Origin: Micavibrio_B sp044238965
Lineage (GTDB): Bacteria > Pseudomonadota > Alphaproteobacteria > Micavibrionales > Micavibrionaceae
Direction of reading: 5' to 3'
Length of the DNA: 11,061 nucleotides
Assembly: GCA_044238965.1 (NCBI GenBank)
Contig: JBIICJ010000049.1
Location: forward strand, 1-11,061
Below are positions 6,058-11,061 of the stretch, in pieces; within the stretch, counting starts at the first letter, position 1; every line of letters starts with the position of its first letter. The notes under the pieces are model-generated. The model saw only the letters and a list, made by a program, of their open reading frames with translations. It made no database searches and was not told where the DNA came from. The position numbers and the translations under genes were made by a program.

Positions 6058-7851
6058 TTAATTTGCCTGACGACGCAAAAACGCAGGAATTTCTAGCTCC
6101 GAATCGCTTGAGGCTTGTGCAGGTGCATCAATATTCAAACGACCTTGGACAGGTAATTCAGGTGCCTTACGCGGTTGCGGTGCGGCATTACGTTGCGGCT
6201 GTGGTTGTGCCGCTCCACCTTGCTGACCTGCATCATCCGCAAATGATAATTCCTCACGGTTTGAACGAACCGCATCAATTTCACGGCGAATGCCGCCTGT
6301 GATGCGTTCAAACAATGATGGAGATTTACGGCGTGGTTCAGCAGGTGCTTGTTGCGTTGTGACCACAACCTCTTCTTGAACTTGCACTTGTGCCGTTGCT
6401 TGTTGCGCTGTTGCTTGTGCGCCGCCTGACCAATTTTGGTATGCGGTATTCGCATCACGACCCGAGTCGATTGGCTCAGGCGGAATAAACGCACCTTGGT
6501 AACGCGCACCACGTAATTGTGGTTCGGCATTAGCTTGCGCTTCATATGATTGTGGTGCGGTTGCAACGCGTTGTTGTGGCTGAATTTGTGAAGCCGCCGT
6601 ATTCACGCGCATATTTTGTGCCGCTTGCGCAATCTGCGCATATGTTGGCACAGGTGTTACCACCGCTGCAGGTTGTTGCACAGGTTGTGGTTGCAACGCT
6701 GCATAATCATCAGCAACAACTGTTTGCGCCCCATAATAAGGTGCGCGAGGTGCAGTTGCTGTGACAGTTGACGCAGGACGCGCTATTGATGGCGATCCCA
6801 TTCCAGTGCGCATTTGGCTAGGGCGTTCAACAGAAAACGCGCCGCTTTGTGGCGCACGTGTGGTTTTCGCCATTTGCGCCGCATCGATACCCGTTGCGAT
6901 AACTGATACGCGCATGGTTCCTTCCATCTTCTCATCAAATGATGAACCAAAGATAATATTTGCATTGGCATCAACTTCATCACGAATGCGGTTACAAGCC
7001 TCATCAACTTCGAACAAGGTCATATCATAACCACCCGCGATATTCACGATCACGCCGCGTGCACCCTTCATGGATACATCATCAAGCAATGGGTTGTTGA
7101 TCGCTTTTTCGGCGGCATCGGACGCACGACGATCACCTGTTGCCTCACCCATACCCATAACCGCTTTGCCCATCTCAAGCATAACGGAACGAATATCCGC
7201 AAAGTCCAAATTGATCACGCCAGGATTGACGATCAAATCAGTTACGCCGCGCACGGCCGCTTGTAATACACCATCAGCCAATTTGAACGCTTCGGCGAAT
7301 GTTGTTTTTTCATTGACGACGCGGAATAAATTTTGGTTTGGAATCACAATCAACGTATCAACATATGATTGCATTTCGGCAATACCTTCTTCCGCCATTT
7401 TCATGCGGTGTGTACCTTCGAAATGAAATGGCTTGGTGACAACGCCCACGGTTAAAATACCGCGTTCGCGGCATGCCTTGGCAATCACGGGGGCTGCGCC
7501 CGTACCTGTACCGCCGCCCATACCGGCAGTAATGAACACCATGTTTGCAGAATCTAAATGACCTAAAATATCATCCAATGTTTCGGTGGCGGCATTACGG
7601 CCCACCTCTGGTTTTGCGCCTGCGCCCAAACCTTCGGTCAAATTTGTGCCGAGCTGAATTTTTGTTTCCGCCAAATTATTCGCCAATGCCTGCGCATCGG
7701 TATTGAGTGTGATAAATTCAACGCCGTTTGTTCCCGTAAGGATCATGTTGTTCACAGCGTTACCACCCGCACCACCAACGCCAGCGACGACGATTTTGGG
7801 AAGGACTTTTTGTACATTGTTGCTCATTGTGTTCATCCTGATGTTAATCAT
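6058..7851 (-). CDS. ftsZ: Cell division GTPase FtsZ
   Basis: With the start at 7851 the product has 597 residues. FtsZ is the tubulin-like GTPase whose filaments form the Z-ring at midcell. The GTPase and C-terminal polymerisation domains occupy about residues 18-325: GVGGAGGNAVNNM near the N-terminus, the tubulin signature GGGTGTG (112-118), and the T7 loop NLDFAD (214-219) that completes the active site of the neighbouring subunit. A long, Gln/Ala/Pro-rich, probably disordered linker (about 330-585) follows, containing a conserved-looking PSLFERITGG block (about 511-520), and the protein ends with the membrane-tether/FtsA-binding peptide LEIPAFLRRQAN (586-597), characteristic of alphaproteobacteria. 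The start is chosen at 7851 because GGAGG lies 10 nt upstream and MINI matches the usual MxINL-like opening; ATG 7827 (AGGA, 8 nt upstream) is a second possibility giving 589 residues, and ATG 7971 would add 40 residues with no family resemblance. It has its own upstream regulatory region and downstream terminator. Confidence 0.97.
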   Translation of the reverse strand: MINIRMNTMSNNVQKVLPKIVVAGVGGAGGNAVNNMILTGTNGVEFITLNTDAQALANNLAETKIQLGTNLTEGLGAGAKPEVGRNAATETLDDILGHLDSANMVFITAGMGGGTGTGAAPVIAKACRERGILTVGVVTKPFHFEGTHRMKMAEEGIAEMQSYVDTLIVIPNQNLFRVVNEKTTFAEAFKLADGVLQAAVRGVTDLIVNPGVINLDFADIRSVMLEMGKAVMGMGEATGDRRASDAAEKAINNPLLDDVSMKGARGVIVNIAGGYDMTLFEVDEACNRIRDEVDANANIIFGSSFDEKMEGTMRVSVIATGIDAAQMAKTTRAPQSGAFSVERPSQMRTGMGSPSIARPASTVTATAPRAPYYGAQTVVADDYAALQPQPVQQPAAVVTPVPTYAQIAQAAQNMRVNTAASQIQPQQRVATAPQSYEAQANAEPQLRGARYQGAFIPPEPIDSGRDANTAYQNWSGGAQATAQQATAQVQVQEEVVVTTQQAPAEPRRKSPSLFERITGGIRREIDAVRSNREELSFADDAGQQGGAAQPQPQRNAAPQPRKAPELPVQGRLNIDAPAQASSDSELEIPAFLRRQAN

Positions 7852-7861
7852 GGGGGGATTG

Positions 7862-7866
7862 CCTCC
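7862..7866 (-). promoter_or_regulatory. Ribosome binding site that supports the ftsZ start at 7851
   Basis: On the minus strand GGAGG occupies 7866-7862, ten bases before ATG 7851. It is the best Shine-Dalgarno among the candidate ftsZ starts. A weaker alternative, AGGA within CAGGATG, sits 8 nt before ATG 7827, so a shorter isoform starting with MSNNVQKVL is possible. Confidence 0.6.
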
Positions 7867-8128
7867 AAGTTTTTTGTTTGTTGAAAACGTGAACGGATAT
7901 TTCGGCCACGCGACAGTTTTTGAATTTTTGATGAGGAAAAGGTGCTGTGATCGGTCTTTGAAACGAATCAATAATAAAAGCCTAATCGAAAGGTGACTCT
8001 GTTGTCCAGCGCGTCAACCAAAAAAGTGAAAGTTAGACTCAGGAAATTTAGGGGAAAATTAAATATGAATTTGACGGGGAGGAATCAGATGATTCGTAAA
8101 ATAAACCTTTTCGCCAATGGGCTTTTCC

Positions 8129-8182
8129 GAATCTTTGAAATTATCGAATCAATTTTTGATTCAAAAGAATCAAATTTGAATC
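8129..8182. repeat. Dense GANTC/inverted-repeat array just downstream of ftsA
   Basis: Five GANTC sites (8129, 8146, 8158, 8167, 8178) fall in 54 bp with start-to-start spacings of 17, 12, 9 and 11. They are linked by overlapping dyads: GAATCAA (8146-8152) with TTGATTC (8156-8162); TTTGATTC (8155-8162) with GAATCAAA (8167-8174); and the palindrome TCAAATTTGA (8170-8179). The middle arm can pair with either neighbour, so the structures are mutually exclusive. The stems are AT-rich and not followed by a T-run, so this does not look like a normal intrinsic terminator for ftsA. Confidence 0.6.
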
Positions 8183-8209
8183 TAAAAACAAAGACTTACC
8201 ACGTTTCGC

Positions 8210-9520
8210 TTACCAATTTTCTTTCAGCCATAGCGACACACGTTGCAGCAATGTTCCCTCACTCGCGGTTGATGTGATATCGGCGGGGCGTTCATGCGCG
8301 CGTTCCATCATATAATGCAATAATCCTGCCGTGGTGGAAAACCCAGGACCAGATGCCGCATCAGGCAATCCATTCAATCGGATCGGGCGACCCAAACGCA
8401 CTTGCTTATCAATCACCATTTGTGACAATTCACGTAAACCCGAAATTTGTGATGCACCACCTGTCAATACAACGCGGCGACCCGCAATATGATTTAATCC
8501 TGCATCATTTAATTTTGCGCGTACCAATTCCAACGTTTCTTCGAGGCGCGGTTGAATAATACTGACTAAATATGAACGCGGTACATGATTTGGCGCCACA
8601 TGATCTTCTTCGCCCAATTGTGGCACATCAATTAAATCTTTGTCATCGGTCATGGTTGACATCGCGCTGCCGTACAAAGTTTTCAAACGTTCCGCCGATG
8701 CTAGCGATGTGGTGAGACCTTTGGCAATATCATTCGTCACATGCATGCCGCCGACAGGCACCGCATCAACATAAATTAATTCACGACCCGCAAACACCGC
8801 CATTGATGTTGTCCCACCGCCCATATCAATCACGGTACATCCCAAATCCATTTCATCATCAACCAAAGATGCTAATCCTGCGGCGTACGGCGCAGAACAT
8901 AATGATGTAATATCTAAATGTGATCCTTCAATACATGTTGCCACATTGCGCATCGCGCCAATTGACCCCGTCACCACATGCACATCTACTTCTAAATTAT
9001 GGCCGTGAAGCCCGCGCGGGTCTTTGATCCCATCGCTATTGTCCAAACGAAAGGCGGTTGGAATTGTGTGTACCAATTCTAAATCCGATACTGCGCCATG
9101 TTGTTCGGCGTATGATAAAATTTGTTCCTGTGATTTTGATAACGCACGACGAATGTCATTATCGGTAACTGCCTGCCCCATCACTTGTACGTCCACGCGC
9201 ATTAAATGTGATTGAGAATGCAGCGCGGGCACATTGATAATTACATCACGAAGCGGATACCCCTTAACCGTTTCCGCCGCCATTAATTCCGCCGCATGTA
9301 CCGCTTGGCGGATTGATTGTTCGGCCTGATCAATATTGACAATTGTGCCTGATTTAATGCCTTGCGATGCCTGATACCCAATACCAATTACATCAATTGA
9401 TCCCATATCATCGAGCACGCGCGCGATAAAGCAGGCAACTTTGCTCGACCCAATATCGATTGCGGCGACAACTGATCCTTTGGGATAAATTTTTGAAATA
9501 TGTGTTGGTTTCGCGCTCAT
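8210..9520 (-). CDS. ftsA: Cell division protein FtsA (actin-like Z-ring anchor)
   Basis: 436 residues, near the usual ~420-440. FtsA is an actin/Hsp70-fold ATPase that links FtsZ filaments to the inner membrane and recruits later divisome proteins. Visible elements: phosphate-1 motif AAIDIGSSKVACF (19-31), the 1C (SHS2) subdomain that FtsA has in place of actin 1B (about 85-165, with RDVIINVPALHSQS), phosphate-2 motif VIDMGGGTTSMAVF (230-243), and adenosine motif RRVVLTGGASQISGL (348-362). It ends with an amphipathic, positively charged helix LLQRVSLWLKENW (424-436), the membrane-targeting sequence. ATG at 9520 lies 20 bp after the ftsQ stop; the Shine-Dalgarno is weak (AAGAG). I find no GANTC site within the gene, although one (GACTC, 9531-9535) sits in the 20-bp gap before it. 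Confidence 0.97.
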   Translation of the reverse strand: MSAKPTHISKIYPKGSVVAAIDIGSSKVACFIARVLDDMGSIDVIGIGYQASQGIKSGTIVNIDQAEQSIRQAVHAAELMAAETVKGYPLRDVIINVPALHSQSHLMRVDVQVMGQAVTDNDIRRALSKSQEQILSYAEQHGAVSDLELVHTIPTAFRLDNSDGIKDPRGLHGHNLEVDVHVVTGSIGAMRNVATCIEGSHLDITSLCSAPYAAGLASLVDDEMDLGCTVIDMGGGTTSMAVFAGRELIYVDAVPVGGMHVTNDIAKGLTTSLASAERLKTLYGSAMSTMTDDKDLIDVPQLGEEDHVAPNHVPRSYLVSIIQPRLEETLELVRAKLNDAGLNHIAGRRVVLTGGASQISGLRELSQMVIDKQVRLGRPIRLNGLPDAASGPGFSTTAGLLHYMMERAHERPADITSTASEGTLLQRVSLWLKENW

Positions 9521-9540
9521 GGATTGTTTTGACTCTTTGT

Positions 9541-10413
9541 TTAAATGTCTTTGTCTTTTGCGGGTGTCACATTGCCTGCCTGCACGGCATCAATTTGCCC
9601 TGCATCACCCGGCGTTGTTTGCACCACGATATGATTTTGATCACGTAAATCAATGGATGTAATCGGGCGATCTAACACCGCATCATTCGCGTGCAATGTT
9701 GCCAATCGTTTTAATGATTCCTCAGGATTTTCTGAGGGCAAACGGATAATAATTTTATTATCTAATGTTAAATCCCATCGTCTGTTCCCCACCCATTTTG
9801 CGGCATCAACACGGGCCTTGATCGATGGCGCTTGTTCCAATGTTTGCAACAAATCGCGCGTATTTTGCGGCGCGTTTTCACCCACCACCACCAATAATTT
9901 TTTGAATTTTGCAATATTATATTCGGTCAACACGACCGCCTCATCATCCACCACTGATAATTTGCCACCCCGTTGCCAGAGTGCAATCGGTTCACGTTCA
10001 ACCAACGTCACATATAATGTGTCAGGATAACGACGTTCCACCGTCACATATTTAACCCAACTTAATTGTTCAATTTTTTGTTTGACGTCATTCAAATCAA
10101 CTGTCAGCAAAGGTTGATTTTTTTCAATATTTAATAATGTTTTTAAACCATCACGGCTAACATGGTCACGTCCTTCGATGATGAGATTATTCACCACCAT
10201 GCCGTGCGCAGCGGTTAATCGTATAAACCCGTTTGAAAGATTTTGTGATGTTTGCGCGAACCACGCGCTTGATAACACGCCCCATATTGATGCGATAACG
10301 ATTGCCACCGCAACCATCACCAATGCAAAACGTTTGGCGAAATAAATTACGCGCTGAGACGGCCCTGAACGGCGGCTGAGGATGGATGACTGACGGGTAC
10401 CGGATCTTGACAT
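9541..10413 (-). CDS. ftsQ: Cell division protein FtsQ
   Basis: 290 residues, typical. FtsQ is a bitopic inner-membrane protein that scaffolds the divisome (partner of FtsB/FtsL) on the periplasmic side. The N-terminal 29 residues are basic and cytoplasmic; about 30-52 (LVMVAVAIVIASIWGVLSSA) form a single transmembrane helix; about 73-142 is the POTRA domain (VVNNLIIEGRDHVSRDGL..., ending LVEREPIALWQ); about 143-265 is the FtsQ/DivIB beta domain, including the conserved A-K-W-V-G-N-R-R-W-D-L segment (205-215). The start at 10413 has no clear Shine-Dalgarno, but the only later start codons (codons 31-33) lie inside the membrane helix. As a result the first 22 codons lie within the end of ddl (67-bp overlap), which suggests translational coupling. 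The C-terminal tail (about 266-290) is polar and probably disordered. Confidence 0.95.
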   Translation of the reverse strand: MSRSGTRQSSILSRRSGPSQRVIYFAKRFALVMVAVAIVIASIWGVLSSAWFAQTSQNLSNGFIRLTAAHGMVVNNLIIEGRDHVSRDGLKTLLNIEKNQPLLTVDLNDVKQKIEQLSWVKYVTVERRYPDTLYVTLVEREPIALWQRGGKLSVVDDEAVVLTEYNIAKFKKLLVVVGENAPQNTRDLLQTLEQAPSIKARVDAAKWVGNRRWDLTLDNKIIIRLPSENPEESLKRLATLHANDAVLDRPITSIDLRDQNHIVVQTTPGDAGQIDAVQAGNVTPAKDKDI

Positions 10414-11061
10414 AGGGCAGTTTCAACCAAATGAGCGCAAAGTTGTGAGAAGGACATCCCATTTCGAACGACTTGAGACGGACCGATAGATTCAGGTGTG
10501 CAACCTGGTTGGGTGTTGATTTCGAGGAAGCAAAGGCCAGATACACCCTTGGTATCATCGAAACGGAAATCACACCGCGCCAAACCGCGACATCCCAATA
10601 CTTTATACACGGTTGTTGCATATTCCAAGGCCTTATTATAGGCATCTTGAGGAATTTTTGCAGGAAGAACCAATTCCGTGCGGGTATCGTGATATTTGGC
10701 TTCGTAATCAAAGAAACGTGTGTGGGAAATAATTTCGGTAACGCCTTGCGCCTTGCCGTCCAATACCGCCACCGTTAATTCGCGCCCAGGGATATATTGT
10801 TCGACCAACGCCGTATTGCCAAATGTCCATGTTGACATATCAATCGGTGGTTGATTTTCGTGATCGAGAATAATTTTTACGCCAACGCTTGATCCTTCTT
10901 GCACGGGCTTCACAACATAAGGCGGCGGCATAACTGCGCCCGCCAAAATTTCATCAACGGTGGCCACGCGGCCTTTGGCAACGGGCACGCCTTCGGATGC
11001 CACAATACGTTTACACATATCTTTGTTCATGGCGATGGCCGATGCCATCACGCCCGAATGG
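10347..11061 (-). CDS. ddl: D-alanine--D-alanine ligase (5' end outside the window)
   Basis: The frame runs off the right edge: codons upstream of the GTG at 11051 read H-S-G, giving HSGVMASAIAMNK, a conserved internal Ddl segment, so GTG 11051 is not the start. About 237 residues are visible and roughly the first 80-90 are missing. Ddl joins two D-alanines with ATP in the cytoplasm for peptidoglycan precursors. ATP-grasp features: PYVVKPVQEGSSVGVKI (lysine and glycine-rich ATP loop), VEQYIPGRELTVAVL, LARCDFRFDD, and the metal/substrate motif FLEINTQPGCTPESIGP. Its place before ftsQ fits the DdlB type of dcw clusters. After the usual family end near LVETALC, about 20 extra residues (QDPVPVSHPSSAAVQGRLSA) overlap the ftsQ start region. 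Confidence 0.95.
   Translation of the reverse strand, partial: HSGVMASAIAMNKDMCKRIVASEGVPVAKGRVATVDEILAGAVMPPPYVVKPVQEGSSVGVKIILDHENQPPIDMSTWTFGNTALVEQYIPGRELTVAVLDGKAQGVTEIISHTRFFDYEAKYHDTRTELVLPAKIPQDAYNKALEYATTVYKVLGCRGLARCDFRFDDTKGVSGLCFLEINTQPGCTPESIGPSQVVRNGMSFSQLCAHLVETALCQDPVPVSHPSSAAVQGRLSA

Larger units (their letters stand above)
7852..8209 (-). promoter_or_regulatory. 358-bp ftsA-ftsZ intergenic regulatory region with ten GANTC sites
   Basis: No convincing gene is present here. GANTC sites begin at 7965, 7995, 8036, 8082, 8091, 8129, 8146, 8158, 8167 and 8178. About one would be expected by chance; I find none in the whole of ftsA and about four in ftsZ. GANTC is the target of the cell-cycle methyltransferase CcrM in alphaproteobacteria, and in Caulobacter ftsZ transcription depends on CcrM methylation and GcrA. 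A good -35 hexamer, TTGACG, lies at 8017-8012 on the minus strand; the GACTC at 7995-7999 would fall inside its spacer. The matching -10 is weak (ACCTTT at 17-bp spacing; TATTAT at 7976-7971 lies further down), so the transcription start is not fixed. The presence of a promoter is inferred from the gap size and these signals. Confidence 0.65.

Noticed and set aside
6135..6566. 143-codon minus-strand ORF within the ftsZ linker region
   Set aside because: It is an out-of-frame shadow of the Gln/His-rich linker DNA; its protein is a low-complexity Gln/His/Arg/Asn mixture and ftsZ is clearly the real frame.
7070..7426. 118-codon plus-strand ORF opposite ftsZ
   Set aside because: It is antisense to the most conserved part of FtsZ; openness reflects ftsZ codon bias and there is no Shine-Dalgarno.
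7852..7971. N-terminal extension of FtsZ by 40 residues from ATG 7971
   Set aside because: The extension is unlike FtsZ N-termini, and a strong GGAGG precedes the internal ATG at 7851.
8155..8174. Intrinsic terminator for ftsA formed by TTTGATTC/GAATCAAA
   Set aside because: The stem is AT-rich and has no proper T-run after it on the minus strand; it fits a GANTC dyad better.
7993..8277. 94-codon plus-strand ORF from GTG 7993
   Set aside because: The GTG has no good RBS; if anything is translated here, ATG 8089 with GGGGAGG is the better start, and that is listed only as a weak finding.
10187..10711. 174-codon minus-strand ORF across the ddl/ftsQ junction
   Set aside because: It lies out of frame with both well-supported genes, has no family resemblance and no RBS.
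11049..11051. GTG 11051 as the start of ddl
   Set aside because: Codons before it read H-S-G and continue the conserved Ddl segment, so the gene extends past the window edge.

Overview
The window carries the 3' half of an alphaproteobacterial division and cell-wall (dcw) cluster, followed by the envelope and DNA-maintenance genes that commonly sit downstream of it in that class. On the minus strand the order is ddl (5' end beyond the right edge), ftsQ, ftsA, ftsZ, lpxC, bamD, recN, ligA. At the left edge, two plus-strand genes converge on ligA: the last 40 codons of an alpha/beta hydrolase and a 73-residue conserved-looking protein of unknown function. The class assignment rests on the gene order, on the FtsZ C-terminal peptide (LEIPAFLRRQAN), and on a cluster of GANTC sites, the CcrM methylation target, upstream of ftsZ. 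The DNA is of moderate GC content (not counted), with many TTA and AAT codons, so this is not a high-GC Caulobacter or Rhizobium relative. I cannot name a genus.

Right part (about 8210-11061): Ddl makes D-Ala-D-Ala for peptidoglycan precursors, FtsQ is the bitopic POTRA-domain scaffold of the divisome, and FtsA is the actin-like membrane anchor of FtsZ. ddl and ftsQ overlap by 67 bp and ftsQ-ftsA are 20 bp apart, so they look co-transcribed. Middle part (7852-8209): a 358-bp gap between ftsA and ftsZ holds ten GANTC sites in about 220 bp, several in inverted repeats. This is the most striking non-coding feature of the window and points to methylation- and cell-cycle-dependent control of ftsZ.

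ftsZ (6058-7851) is followed by a clear 10-bp GC-rich intrinsic terminator (5990-6015). lpxC then has its own leader with a perfect 14-bp palindrome. lpxC (lipid A), bamD (outer-membrane protein assembly), recN (double-strand break repair) and ligA (NAD-dependent DNA ligase) follow closely, with a small hairpin plus T-run covering the bamD ribosome binding site and a zero-gap recN/ligA junction (TAG directly followed by ATG). The first ~72 codons of ligA use arginine AGA/AGG and leucine CTA codons unlike the rest of the gene and lack the expected SP(T/S) motif, so ligA may be mosaic.

No RNA gene, insertion sequence, prophage or CRISPR array was seen. The genes are ordinary housekeeping genes. 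The interest lies in the regulatory DNA and in the unusual ligA 5' end.
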